This document shows positions 1 through 9,933 of a stretch of DNA of 64,000 nucleotides, one piece after another. How positions within the stretch are numbered: position 1 is the first letter of the stretch; each line of letters begins with the position of its first letter. Source of the DNA: Nocardia bovistercoris (GTDB taxonomy: Bacteria > Actinomycetota > Actinomycetes > Mycobacteriales > Mycobacteriaceae); assembly GCF_015674855.1 (NCBI RefSeq), contig NZ_JADMLG010000001.1, positions 238,183 through 302,182 of the forward strand. The letters run 5' to 3'. The notes beneath the pieces were generated by a model. That model did no database searches. It worked only from the letters and a program-made list of their open reading frames with translations, and was not told the origin of the DNA. A program made the translations under genes and the position numbers.

Positions 1-1846
1 GCATGATGACCGGATCGGGCTCGCCGGGCACCCAGACCTCCTCGAGCCGTTTGGCCAGCCCGATCACCGCGACGTCGGTGATGCCGAGTTCGTCGAGCAC
101 CTCGGCGGCGGCGGCCACCTGCGGCGTGCCCCCGTCGACCACGTACAGATTCGGCGGGTAGGCGAACTTCCGCGGGCGACCGGTGCGCGGATCGATGCCG
201 GGACGCGAGGTGAGTTCAGGAAGTCCGTCGAAGTCGTCCCTCGCGCCGGACTCCGCGCGAACCGAGACATTCGATTCCGCGACGGTCGAGTCGGCGGCAC
301 TGGAAACGGCGACCGGGTCGTCGGCCGTCGAGGCGGCGGAACTCGGAGCGTCGGCGTCGAGTTGGTCGCGTTCGACCTCGTCGCGTTCGCGGCGTAGGCG
401 CGCGAAACGCCGCCTGGTGACCTCCGCGATACTGCCCACATCGTCGGAGCGGCCATCCCCCGCCGCCTCCTTGATCGTGTAGTGGCGATATTCGGACTTG
501 CGCGCCAAACCGTCCTCGAACACCACGAGCGAGGCGACCACATCGGTGCCCTGCACGTGGCTGATGTCGACGCATTCGATCCGCAGCGGCGCACTGTCGA
601 GTTCGAGGGCGTCCTGGATGTCTTGCAACGCCGCCGAGCGCGATGTCAGATCGCCCGCGCGCTTCAGTTTGTGCTGAGCGAGCGCCTCCTGCGCGTTGCG
701 CTGCACCGTCTCGGCGAGCGCCTTCTTGTCGCCGCGCTGCGGAACCCGGACCGAGACCGCCGAACCACGCAGCGCGCCGAGCCACTGCTGGATCTGTTCG
801 ACGTCGGCGGGCAGTTCGGGCACGAGCACCTCGCGCGGCACCACGGCCGCGGGCTGGTCCTCGGTGCTCTGATCGGCGTAGGCGGCCTGCTCGCCGTAGA
901 ACTGGGTGAGGAACTGTTCGACGAGCGCGGCCATGGCGCCGCCCGCCGCCGCGGTGTCGACGGCGTCACCGGACTTGTCGACCACCCAGCCGCGCTGGCC
1001 GCGCACCCGGCCGTCGCGCACGTGGAAGATCTGGACCGCGGCTTCCAATTCGTCGGTGGCGAAGGCGATCACGTCGGCGTCGGTGCCGGTGCCGAGCACC
1101 ACCGCCTGCTTCTCCAGCGCCCGGCGCAGGGCCTGCACGTCGTCGCGCAGGCGGGCGGCGTTCTCGAAATCGAGATCCGCCGCGGCGTCGTGCATCCGGC
1201 GCTCGAGTTCGCGAACCATCCGGTCGGTACGCCCGGCCAGGAAGTCACAGAAATCCTCGATGATGCGGCGGTGTTCGGCCGCGCTCACCCGATCGATACA
1301 CGGCGCGGAGCATTTGTCGATGTAGCCGAGCAGGCACGGCCGCCCGATCTGGCTGTGCCGCTTGAAGACACCGTTGGAACAGGTGCGCGCCGGGAAGACC
1401 CGCAACAGCAGATCCAAGGTCTCCCTGATGGCCCAGGCGTGCGCGTACGGCCCGAAGTAGCGCACACCCTTCTTGCGCGCGCCACGGTAGACGAACAGGC
1501 GCGGATACTCCTCGTCCAAGGTCACCGCGAGCACCGGATAGGACTTGTCGTCGCGGTAGCGGACGTTGAAGCGCGGATCGAACTCCTTGATCCAGTTGTA
1601 TTCCAGCTGCAACGCCTCCACCTCGGTGGAGACGACCGTCCATTCGACGCTCGCGGCGGTGGTGACCATCTGCCTGGTGCGCGGATGCAGCGAGGCGATA
1701 TCGGCGAAATAGGAATTCAGCCTGGCGCGCAGGCTCTTCGCCTTGCCGACATAGACGACCCGCCCGTGCGCGTCCCGGAACTTGTAGACGCCGGGTTCGA
1801 CGGGAATCGTGCCCGGCGAAGGCCGGTACGTCGCTGGATCTGCCAC
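1..1846 (-). CDS. uvrC: Excinuclease ABC subunit C, 3' end cut by window edge
   Basis: UvrC makes the two incisions around DNA lesions after UvrA and UvrB have located them. About 615 codons are visible. The GIY-YIG nuclease domain is at residues 14-95 ([19 protein letters not shown]), the Cys-rich stretch follows ([19 protein letters not shown]), and a UVR motif that binds UvrB is near residues 200-235. The RNase H-like second nuclease begins before the edge ([17 protein letters not shown]); its end and the C-terminal helix-hairpin-helix motifs lie outside. An Ala/Ser/Asp-rich insert at about nt 215-400 splits the second nuclease region and is longer than I expect for mycobacterial UvrC. The GTG start gives [12 protein letters not shown]; a TAGGCT -10 box ends 6 bases upstream, so the mRNA is probably leaderless. 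Confidence 0.97.
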   Translation of the reverse strand, partial: MADPATYRPSPGTIPVEPGVYKFRDAHGRVVYVGKAKSLRARLNSYFADIASLHPRTRQMVTTAASVEWTVVSTEVEALQLEYNWIKEFDPRFNVRYRDDKSYPVLAVTLDEEYPRLFVYRGARKKGVRYFGPYAHAWAIRETLDLLLRVFPARTCSNGVFKRHSQIGRPCLLGYIDKCSAPCIDRVSAAEHRRIIEDFCDFLAGRTDRMVRELERRMHDAAADLDFENAARLRDDVQALRRALEKQAVVLGTGTDADVIAFATDELEAAVQIFHVRDGRVRGQRGWVVDKSGDAVDTAAAGGAMAALVEQFLTQFYGEQAAYADQSTEDQPAAVVPREVLVPELPADVEQIQQWLGALRGSAVSVRVPQRGDKKALAETVQRNAQEALAQHKLKRAGDLTSRSAALQDIQDALELDSAPLRIECVDISHVQGTDVVASLVVFEDGLARKSEYRHYTIKEAAGDGRSDDVGSIAEVTRRRFARLRRERDEVERDQLDADAPSSAASTADDPVAVSSAADSTVAESNVSVRAESGARDDFDGLPELTSRPGIDPRTGRPRKFAYPPNLYVVDGGTPQVAAAAEVLDELGITDVAVIGLAKRLEEVWVPGEPDPVIM

Positions 1847-1852
1847 CGGACC

Positions 1853-1858
1853 AGCCTA
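1853..1858 (-). promoter_or_regulatory. -10 box for leaderless uvrC
   Basis: TAGGCT on the minus strand fits the actinobacterial TANNNT -10 consensus. Six bases separate it from the uvrC GTG, which places the transcription start at or next to the start codon. No Shine-Dalgarno sequence is present. No convincing -35 box was found. Confidence 0.5.
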
Positions 1859-2036
1859 TCGACGGGGTCCGACAGATCCGCCGTCGCCCGCGCCGCCGGG
1901 ACCGACGACGGTCGCCGAGTCGACGCCGGGCGCGCATCACCCGGATCGCCGGACGCCGACAGCATCGAATCGACCGCCGGGCGCGGGCCGCGCCGACTAT
2001 CGCCGCTCGCGCCGCCGATTCACCCGCGGCACCGGC

Positions 2037-2468
2037 TCAGACCACGCCGAACCATTCTCGCGCCTGCGGACGCGTCAGCAGATAGAGGACCACCACCGAG
2101 ATGCCGCACGCGTAGACGACGGTGAGCAGCGGGATCACGCCGAGGTCGGAGGCCGCGTCGAGACCGGAGATGCCGGAGAACCGCACGGCGACCACGATCT
2201 GGAGCAGCGCGAGCGCGAGTGCGGCCCGGCGACGGCGGATGTCGGCGTTGCCGAAGCCGAGTGCGGCCATTCCCATCAGTACGCCGGGTACGAATCGCAG
2301 CGCGCCCGACACCGCGGCGGAACCGCCGACGGTCATGCCGAGCACCACGGGATAGAGGATGCCGAAACCGGCGAGGCCGAGCGCGGCCTCCCTGGCCTCG
2401 CGCACCGGTCCCGGCATTCGTCGCGGCTCCGGTCGGCCGAATGCGATCGCGTCGAAATAGGTCACCAT
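2037..2468 (-). CDS. Small four-helix membrane protein, function unknown
   Basis: A 143-residue protein that I cannot assign to a named family. Four hydrophobic stretches are visible: around LGLAGFGILYPVVLGMTVGG, LRFVPGVLMGMAALGF, LALALLQIVVAVRF and PLLTVVYACGISVVVLYLL. A short basic N-terminus (RPEPRRMPGP) comes first. The ATG is preferred to the TTG two codons upstream because a GAGGA ribosome binding site lies six bases before the ATG. It is transcribed away from ggt, and a consensus Crp-type palindrome sits in its promoter region, so its expression may respond to cAMP. No catalytic motif is visible. Confidence 0.72.
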   Translation of the reverse strand: MVTYFDAIAFGRPEPRRMPGPVREAREAALGLAGFGILYPVVLGMTVGGSAAVSGALRFVPGVLMGMAALGFGNADIRRRRAALALALLQIVVAVRFSGISGLDAASDLGVIPLLTVVYACGISVVVLYLLTRPQAREWFGVV

Positions 2469-2559
2469 GGGCAATCCTCGGGTCCATCAACGCCCGCTTC
2501 GGGGCGCTCGGGAGGGAACGGTATTTCACTTCCCGGATGCGGACCGCCGAGTCTACAGT

Positions 2560-2579
2560 ACTGTGACCCAGCTCACAGT
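2560..2579. promoter_or_regulatory. Crp/GlxR-type operator, perfect palindrome
   Basis: ACTGTGA, six bases, TCACAGT: a perfect 7-bp inverted repeat that contains the full TGTGA-N6-TCACA consensus of cAMP receptor proteins (Crp, GlxR, Rv3676 type). It lies between the divergent 2037-2468 gene and ggt. A minus-strand TACTGT box at 2555-2560 touches the site, so bound regulator would cover the promoter of the membrane-protein gene. It is about 160 bases from the ggt start. Confidence 0.6.
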
Positions 2580-2727
2580 CACTTCGTGATATCGCCGAAC
2601 TCCCCGGTTCCGCCCGAGGTCACGACCCCCTTCGGAAGACCCTCGTGCGCACCGACATTCGTATGTCACCCCCGGTCACACGTCCCCGATCGACACGGAA
2701 AGCGCTGCCTCGCCGCGCATCCGGGGT

Positions 2728-2733
2728 TACAGT
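2728..2733 (+). promoter_or_regulatory. -10 box for leaderless ggt
   Basis: TACAGT fits TANNNT, and six bases (CCCAAG) separate it from the ggt ATG at 2740. No ribosome binding site is present. The transcript should begin at the start codon. Confidence 0.55.
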
Positions 2734-2739
2734 CCCAAG

Positions 2740-4683
2740 ATGAACCGAGCGCGACACGCCTGGATCGGGGCGCTGGCGGCAACGTTGCTCGCGGGGGGAC
2801 TGCTGACCGGCTGCACCGCCGATGACGAGCAAGCCGACGGATGCGTCGCCACGCCCAACGGCACGCCGGTCGCCGCCGAGCCGAGCCGCGCGGGCGGCGC
2901 GACGGCCGACATCAGCACGAACCCGGAGATCGCCTCGGGCTACCGCGCGGGCATGACCCCGGTGCGCACCGCCACCTACGCCGTGTCCACCGCCAACCCG
3001 ATCTCCACCAAGGCGGCCTGCGAGGTCCTGCGCGACGGCGGCACCGCGGCCGACGCGCTGGTTGCCGCGCAGCTGGTGCTCGGACTGGTGGAACCGCAGG
3101 CCTCCGGCATCGGCGGCGGCGCCTTCCTGCTCTACTACGACGCGGGCAATCGCCGGGTCGAGGCCTACGACGGCCGTGAGACCGCGCCCGCCGCCGCGAC
3201 CGAGAACTACCTGCGCTGGGTCAGCGACACCGACCGCACCGAACCCGCGCCCAACACCCGCGCCAGCGGCCGGTCGATCGGCGTCCCCGGCGTGCTGCGC
3301 CTGCTCGAACAGGCGCACAGCGAACACGGCAGGCTGGGATGGCGTGAACTGTTCGACCCGGCCATCGGCCTGGCCGACCGCGGCTTCCCGATCAGCGCGC
3401 GACTGGCGGGCCAGATCGCCGAATCCGCCCGCGACCTCGCCGTCGACGAGAACGCCCGCGCCTACTTCCTTGATCCGGACGGCACCCCGAAACGCGCCGA
3501 CACGGTGCTGAACAATCCCGCGCTGTCCAAAACCCTGAATGCCATCGCCACCGAGGGCGCACAGGCGTTCTACACCGGGGCCATCGCCAAGGACATCGTC
3601 GCCGCGGTCGGCTCCACCGCGGGCGGGCGCACCCCCGGCCGACTCGACGCCGCCGACCTCGCGGGATATCGAGCCGAGCAGCGCACGGCCCTGTGCACGC
3701 AGTACCGGGGACACGAGATCTGCGGCATGCCTGCCCCCTCCTCCGGCGGCACCACCGTGGCCGCGACGCTCGGCATCCTGGAGAACTTCGATCTCGGCGC
3801 GCTGAAACCCGACCGCGTCGACGCGAACGGCGGTGTCCCGAGGGCCGAGGCCGTACACCTGATCGCCGAGGCCGAGCGACTGGCCTACGCCGACCGCAAC
3901 AAGTACGTGGCCGACCCCGATTTCGTTCCGCTGCCCGGTGATTCGCCGCTCGCCTTGGTCGACCGGACCTATCTGAAACAGCGGGCCGGACTCATCGATC
4001 CCGGCCGCAGCATGGGCACCGCGCAACCGGGCGATCTCGGTCCGGTCCCGCTCGGACTCGGCCCGCAACCGCCCGAACACGGGACGAGCCACATCTCCGT
4101 GGTCGACCGCTACGGCAACGCCGCCGCCATGACGACCACCGTCGAATCGGCCTTCGGCTCCTTCCACATGGTCGACGGCTTCGTCCTCAACAACCAGCTC
4201 ACCGACTTCGCCGCCGACCCCGTCGGCGCGGACGGCGTCCCGGTCGCCAACCGGCTGCAACCGAACAAGCGGCCGCGCAGTTCGATGAGCCCCACCCTGG
4301 TCTTCGACCGCGCACCCGACGGTTCGCGCGGTGACCTCGGCTATGTGACCGGCTCCCCCGGCGGCGCGGTCATCATCCAATTCGTCGTGAAAACCCTTGT
4401 CGGCATGCTGGACTGGGGTCTCGACCCGCAGCAGGCCGTCTCCGCGGTCTCCTTCGGCGCCGCGAACACGCCCTCGACCGGAGTCGGCGGCGAACACCCC
4501 GCGATCGACGCCGCCGACAACGGCGACCACGACCCGCTGGTGCGCAGGCTGCGCGAACTGGGCCATCAGGTCTCGGTCGCGCCCCAATCCAGCGGTCTCA
4601 GCGCGGTGCACCGGGACGGTTCCGGCTGGATCGGCGGCGCCGATCCACGCCGTGAAGGAGCCGTGCTCGGCGACACCCGCTGA
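2740..4683 (+). CDS. ggt: Gamma-glutamyltransferase, lipoprotein
   Basis: A 647-residue N-terminal-nucleophile hydrolase that cleaves or transfers the gamma-glutamyl group of glutathione and related amides. A signal peptide ends in the lipobox LLTGC (Cys25), so the enzyme is probably anchored to the outer face of the membrane. The glutamate-binding RE pair is at 146-147 (DGRETAP). The self-cleavage site and nucleophile is Thr449 in HGTSH, which would split the precursor into large and small subunits. The oxyanion loop TGSPGG follows in the small subunit. Full length for the family. It stands alone on the plus strand and converges on a GNAT gene across a tandem repeat array. Confidence 0.95.
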   Translation: MNRARHAWIGALAATLLAGGLLTGCTADDEQADGCVATPNGTPVAAEPSRAGGATADISTNPEIASGYRAGMTPVRTATYAVSTANPISTKAACEVLRDGGTAADALVAAQLVLGLVEPQASGIGGGAFLLYYDAGNRRVEAYDGRETAPAAATENYLRWVSDTDRTEPAPNTRASGRSIGVPGVLRLLEQAHSEHGRLGWRELFDPAIGLADRGFPISARLAGQIAESARDLAVDENARAYFLDPDGTPKRADTVLNNPALSKTLNAIATEGAQAFYTGAIAKDIVAAVGSTAGGRTPGRLDAADLAGYRAEQRTALCTQYRGHEICGMPAPSSGGTTVAATLGILENFDLGALKPDRVDANGGVPRAEAVHLIAEAERLAYADRNKYVADPDFVPLPGDSPLALVDRTYLKQRAGLIDPGRSMGTAQPGDLGPVPLGLGPQPPEHGTSHISVVDRYGNAAAMTTTVESAFGSFHMVDGFVLNNQLTDFAADPVGADGVPVANRLQPNKRPRSSMSPTLVFDRAPDGSRGDLGYVTGSPGGAVIIQFVVKTLVGMLDWGLDPQQAVSAVSFGAANTPSTGVGGEHPAIDAADNGDHDPLVRRLRELGHQVSVAPQSSGLSAVHRDGSGWIGGADPRREGAVLGDTR

Positions 4684-4740
4684 GGCGTCGCACCGGAACC
4701 GGCGGCGTGAACCCCTCGGCACCGCCGGTTCCGGTGCGCA

Positions 4741-4977
4741 TCACCGCGACACCGGAGACCACGCGCGTCGGAGACCGCGCGCCACCGCGACACCGGAGAC
4801 CGCGCATCACCGCGACACCGGAAAACCGCGCGCCACCGCCGATATCAGAGACCACACGCCACCGCGACATCGAAGACCACGCAACACCGACACCGGAGAC
4901 CGCGCGCCACCGCCGACATCGCCGACCGCGCGCCACCGCCGACATCGCCGACCGCGCGTCACCGTGACATCGGATAC
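4741..4977. repeat. Degenerate 26-bp tandem array, about 9 units
   Basis: Units begin at about 4741, 4781, 4807, 4832, 4858, 4884, 4906, 4932 and 4958, mostly 26 bp long. The common core is CACCGCGACACCGG or CACCGCCGACATCG followed by ACCGCGC. The units at 4906 and 4932 are identical. The last unit (GTCACCGTGACATCGG) contains the stop codon and last codons of the minus-strand GNAT gene, so the array looks as though it grew from that 3' end. No spacers of equal length are present, so it is not CRISPR. It fills the gap between the converging ggt and GNAT genes. Confidence 0.85.
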
Positions 4978-5489
4978 ACCGTGGTCGCGGCGTCGAGTAC
5001 GAGATCCTCGCCGCGGCGGAAGCCGAAACGCTCGTAGAGCGGGATGTTCACCGCGGCGGTACAGACCAGGAACGCCGCGCCCGCCGTCTCCAGTTCGCGT
5101 TCGAGCAGACGCCCGGCGTGACCTCGGCCCCGCAGCGAGGGCCGGGTGCCGATGGCGGCCAGGTACAGATGCGGGGTGCTCGGCCGTGCGGCATCCATGC
5201 GCCGCACCGCCGACAGCGTGCGGGGCAGCGCCGAACCGAGCGCGCGTACCAGCGTGAACGGTTTCGCGATCGGCGATTCGACATGTTCGGGCTCCCAGAG
5301 CGCGACGCACGCGAGATCACCGCGTTCGTCGTGGTCGGTGCGCACGAGCCCGCGCTCGACGCGCGAGGCGATGCGGGACTCCCAGAAGTACGGCAGTGCC
5401 TTCGCGCGCCGCGCGGGGTCGGGCCAGAACAGACACATCAGCGGGTCGTCGAAGAAGGCTTCGGCGAGAACCGCGGCACCCGGCGTCAT
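4959..5489 (-). CDS. GNAT family N-acetyltransferase
   Basis: A 176-residue acetyl-CoA-dependent acyltransferase of unknown substrate. The acetyl-CoA binding loop is RPSLRGRGHAGRLLERELE (Q/RxxGxG/A type), and the typical C-terminal strand and helix follow (FLVCTAAVNIPLYERFGFRR). The N-terminal half resembles the N-acetyltransferases common in Nocardia and Streptomyces (AFFDDPLMCLFWPD). The final three codons and the stop lie inside the first unit of the 4741-4977 tandem array, so the C-terminus may have been changed by repeat expansion. A TATTCT -10 box six bases upstream of the ATG supports this start. Confidence 0.9.
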   Translation of the reverse strand: MTPGAAVLAEAFFDDPLMCLFWPDPARRAKALPYFWESRIASRVERGLVRTDHDERGDLACVALWEPEHVESPIAKPFTLVRALGSALPRTLSAVRRMDAARPSTPHLYLAAIGTRPSLRGRGHAGRLLERELETAGAAFLVCTAAVNIPLYERFGFRRGEDLVLDAATTVYPMSR

Positions 5490-5495
5490 GGCGCG

Positions 5496-5501
5496 AGAAT
5501 A
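5496..5501 (-). promoter_or_regulatory. -10 box for leaderless GNAT gene
   Basis: TATTCT (minus strand), then six bases (CGCGCC), then the ATG at 5489. This is the TANNNT-N6-start pattern of a leaderless transcript. Confidence 0.5.
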
Positions 5502-5522
5502 TCCGGCGCGCGGGCGGCCACG

Positions 5523-6053
5523 CTATCCGCGCGGCCCCTCGGGGTGCTCGTCCCCGTTCGGCTCCGCCACCGCATACCGCGCGCCGAGCGCCCGCAGCCT
5601 GTCCATGGCCTGCGCCGCGTGTTCCCGGTCGTTGGACCGGATCGCCAGCATCGGCACGTAGTCGTCGTTCACCAATTCCAGACGCGCCCAGGACTTCCGG
5701 TCCGGAAAGCTCACGCCACGGATGTCTTTCCAGTCGAAGTCGCTGTCGCCCAGCACATTACGCACCGAGACCCCGCGCTCGCCCGCGCGCACCCTCGGCC
5801 GGGTGAGCATCAGTACCCCGCCCGCGAGCAGGACCCCGATCGCGACCATCGCCACCTGATCGACGACCCGGAAGTTCACCCCGGTCGACCCCGAGCGCAG
5901 CCAGATGCCGCCGACGCCGAAGGTGACCAGCAGCACGACGGCCACGATCCACGCGGTCACCACCGCGCGCCTCGGGCGCACCTCGAACTCCCAGTCCGAG
6001 GTCGCGCCCGTATCGGGCGCCGGATTCCTTCTCCAGATGCGGACGACCGGCAT
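5523..6053 (-). CDS. PH-domain membrane protein (Rv1417-like)
   Basis: A 176-residue protein with two membrane helices (about residues 30-52 and 64-83) followed by a small bacterial PH-like domain (RPRVRAGERGVSVRNVL through DWKDIRGVSFPDRKSWARL). The PH-like fold usually binds lipids or proteins; no enzyme motif is visible. It follows ribH with a gap of three bases and is therefore the last gene of the riboflavin operon. M. tuberculosis has the same neighbour pair (Rv1416 ribH, Rv1417). A role in flavin synthesis is not shown by the sequence. Confidence 0.85.
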   Translation of the reverse strand: MPVVRIWRRNPAPDTGATSDWEFEVRPRRAVVTAWIVAVVLLVTFGVGGIWLRSGSTGVNFRVVDQVAMVAIGVLLAGGVLMLTRPRVRAGERGVSVRNVLGDSDFDWKDIRGVSFPDRKSWARLELVNDDYVPMLAIRSNDREHAAQAMDRLRALGARYAVAEPNGDEHPEGPRG

Positions 6054-6056
6054 CGC

Positions 6057-7857
<1,801 letters not shown>

Positions 7858-7941
7858 GTCTGCTGCGCTCCATCTCGAAATAGGTGCCTCACTACAGTAA
7901 TGCCAGGGCGGTGCGCATCGGTCGGCCCACCCGCCCGGACA

Positions 7942-8565
7942 TCACCCGCGCTGCTGGAGCCGCTCCACATACTTCGCGATGACGTCGACCTCGAGGTTGA
8001 CGCGCGTGCCGACGGCCGCACCGCCGAGATTGGTCAGCGACAGGGTGGTGGGAATGAGCGAGACCTCGAACCAGTCCCGGTTCCCGTCGGCGGCGGGCTG
8101 CTCGCCGATGCCGAGTCCGGAGACGGTGAGCGAAATGCCGTCCACGGTGATCGAGCCCTTCTCGACCACGTAGCGGGCGAGCGCGTCGGGTAGCGAGATC
8201 CGCACCACATCCCAGTTCGCCGACGGGGTGCGCGTCAGGATAGTCCCGGTGCCGTCGACGTGGCCCTGCACCAGATGCCCGCCGAGTCTGCTGCTCAACG
8301 CCGCCGCGCGCTCCAGGTTGACCCGCGCGCCCTCCGCGAGCCCGCCGATGCTCGACCGGTCGAGGGTCTCGCGCATCACATCGACGGTGAAGCTGTCGCC
8401 GTCGAGCACGTCGACCACGGTCAGGCACACGCCGTTGACCGCGATCGAATCACCGTGCCCGGCATCGGAGGTCACGAGCTTGCCCCTGATCGTGAGGCGG
8501 GCGGCGTCGGACAGCCGTTCGACGGTGACGACCTCACCCAGTTCCTCGACGATGCCTGTGAACAT
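7942..8565 (-). CDS. ribE: Riboflavin synthase, alpha subunit
   Basis: A 207-residue enzyme that dismutates two lumazine molecules to riboflavin. It shows the duplicated lumazine-binding barrel: the first begins MFTGIVEELG and the second follows NLERAAALSSRLGGHLVQGHVDG. The ATG at 8565 gives the universal MFTGIVEE start and has an AGGAG eight bases upstream. A GTG three codons earlier would sit directly on that ribosome binding site and is rejected. It is the first gene of the ribE-ribBA-ribH operon. A TAGGCT promoter box lies about 95 bases upstream. I see no FMN riboswitch. Confidence 0.96.
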   Translation of the reverse strand: MFTGIVEELGEVVTVERLSDAARLTIRGKLVTSDAGHGDSIAVNGVCLTVVDVLDGDSFTVDVMRETLDRSSIGGLAEGARVNLERAAALSSRLGGHLVQGHVDGTGTILTRTPSANWDVVRISLPDALARYVVEKGSITVDGISLTVSGLGIGEQPAADGNRDWFEVSLIPTTLSLTNLGGAAVGTRVNLEVDVIAKYVERLQQRG

Positions 8566-8659
8566 CCCTGACACTCCTGTCGCTGGTGTACGTACGGTTG
8601 ACGGAACAGCCGGGCCCGGCTCCGCTATTCCCCGCGTATCCTCGGGCCGTACCGTCCTC

Positions 8660-8665
8660 AGCCTA
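8660..8665 (-). promoter_or_regulatory. -10 box upstream of ribE
   Basis: TAGGCT on the minus strand fits TANNNT. It would give a 5' leader of about 85-90 bases before ribE. The leader does not show the conserved FMN-riboswitch segments. Confidence 0.4.
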
Positions 8666-8698
8666 ACGACGGCCGGTCGTGGGCGACATGGGCGGTAT

Positions 8699-9379
8699 TC
8701 AGCCGCGGTGGGCGGCGGCGATGGAACGCAGCGATTGCACGGTCGCGCCGGGATCGGCGGTGTTGTAGACGGCCGATCCCGCCACGAAGCAGTCGATACC
8801 GGCCTCCGCGGCCTGCTCGATGGTGTCGGCGTTGATGCCGCCGTCGATCTCCACGATCAGGCGCAGTGCACCGGCGTCGACGAGATTGCGCACGATCCGC
8901 GCCTTCTCCAGCACACTCGCGATGAACGACTGCCCCCCGAAACCCGGCTCGACGCTCATCACCAGCAGCGTGTCGAATTCGCGCAGGATTTCCAGATACG
9001 GCTCGATCGGCGTATTCGGCTTGACCGAGAGCCCGGCCTTCGCGCCCGCCGCGCGGATATCGCGCGCCACCGCGATCGGATCCTCGGCCGCCTCGGCGTG
9101 GAAGGTCACATTGTGCGCGCCCGCCTCCGCGTACGGCGGCGCCCAGCGGCCCGGATCCTCGATCATGAGATGACAGTCCAGCGGAATGTCGGTGGCTTTC
9201 AGCAAACTCTGCACCACCGGCAGGCCGAGCGTGAGATTCGGCACGAAATGCGCGTCCATCACATCGACGTGCAGCCAGTCCGATCCGGCGACCGCGCGCG
9301 CGTCACGCGCGAGATTGGCGAAATCGGCGGACAGGATGGAAGGGGCGATCATGGGCACGGCCGGGCGGGTGAACGTCAC
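8699..9379 (-). CDS. rpe: Ribulose-phosphate 3-epimerase
   Basis: A TIM-barrel enzyme of the pentose phosphate pathway that interconverts ribulose 5-phosphate and xylulose 5-phosphate. Motifs are [12 protein letters not shown], the metal-binding [39 protein letters not shown] and EIDGGIN. The GTG start (226 residues, [14 protein letters not shown]) is chosen because a TACACT -10 box lies eight bases before it. An internal ATG nine codons in, giving MIAPSIL, is the alternative and fits many homologues. It is divergent from rsbW. In M. tuberculosis rpe follows rsmB directly; here rsbW-sigF and yjbR lie between them. Confidence 0.95.
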   Translation of the reverse strand: MTFTRPAVPMIAPSILSADFANLARDARAVAGSDWLHVDVMDAHFVPNLTLGLPVVQSLLKATDIPLDCHLMIEDPGRWAPPYAEAGAHNVTFHAEAAEDPIAVARDIRAAGAKAGLSVKPNTPIEPYLEILREFDTLLVMSVEPGFGGQSFIASVLEKARIVRNLVDAGALRLIVEIDGGINADTIEQAAEAGIDCFVAGSAVYNTADPGATVQSLRSIAAAHRG

Positions 9380-9387
9380 AGCGCCGG

Positions 9388-9393
9388 AGTGTA
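9388..9393 (-). promoter_or_regulatory. -10 box for rpe
   Basis: TACACT on the minus strand, eight bases before the GTG at 9379. It fits TANNNT with a leaderless or near-leaderless start. Confidence 0.45.
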
Positions 9394-9497
9394 ACCGCCG
9401 CCGCACCGCGCGTACGAACCCCCTGTCGCGCCTGCTCCCTTCGTCGCGCGCGGGCCCGAACACCCCCCAAACGCTGATTGCCCGGCCCCCGAATGGG

Positions 9498-9503
9498 TAG
9501 CCT
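9498..9503 (+). promoter_or_regulatory. -10 box for leaderless rsbW
   Basis: TAGCCT followed by seven bases and the GTG at 9511. The overlapping GGGTA resembles a SigF-type -10, but no GTTT-type -35 stands at the right distance, so autoregulation by SigF is not supported. Confidence 0.45.
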
Positions 9504-9510
9504 TCACAGG

Positions 9511-9933
9511 GTGATCAACATTTCGGCGGAACAGGGGATCTACGGCACCCCGGTGGAGATTCGGGTGGCCGCGTCGGTCACGCAGCTGCCCATTGTGCGT
9601 GGGCTCGCCGAAACTCTCGTCCTACTCAGCGATTTCACGCTCGACGAGGTCGCCGACATCCGACTCGCGGTGGACGAGGTGTGCTCGACGCTGATCGCCG
9701 TCGCGGTGCCCGACTCCAGCCTGCTCTGCCGCTTCACCATCGGCGAGACCGAACTGCTCGTGCACGTGAGCGGCGCCGCGGCAACCGAGGGGCTACCCGA
9801 CCAGCGCAGCTTCGGCTGGCATGTGCTGCGCACCCTCACCGATTCGGTCGAGGCCGCCCAACACCCCTTCGACGCGACCGCTTCCGGCTACCCGACGACG
9901 GTCGAGTTCCGTCGGGTCCGGGGGAAGGCGTAG
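9511..9933 (+). CDS. rsbW: Anti-sigma factor, RsbW/UsfX family serine kinase-like
   Basis: A protein of about 140 residues with the GHKL ATPase fold of anti-sigma factors. The helix with the N-box equivalent reads [19 protein letters not shown]. The C-terminal part ([15 protein letters not shown]) corresponds to the ATP lid and last strand. The GTG at 9511 is preferred because a TAGCCT box lies seven bases before it; an ATG at 9493 would start six codons earlier. The stop codon overlaps the sigF GTG by one base, so the two proteins are translationally coupled. By analogy with UsfX of mycobacteria it should hold the neighbouring sigma factor inactive. Confidence 0.85.
   Translation: MINISAEQGIYGTPVEIRVAASVTQLPIVRGLAETLVLLSDFTLDEVADIRLAVDEVCSTLIAVAVPDSSLLCRFTIGETELLVHVSGAAATEGLPDQRSFGWHVLRTLTDSVEAAQHPFDATASGYPTTVEFRRVRGKA

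Noticed and set aside
4741..4977. Possible CRISPR array
   Set aside because: Units are contiguous and degenerate with no spacers, and no cas gene is present. The same applies to 24890-25262.
8566..8698. FMN riboswitch before ribE
   Set aside because: The leader is too short and lacks the conserved junction segments of the FMN aptamer.
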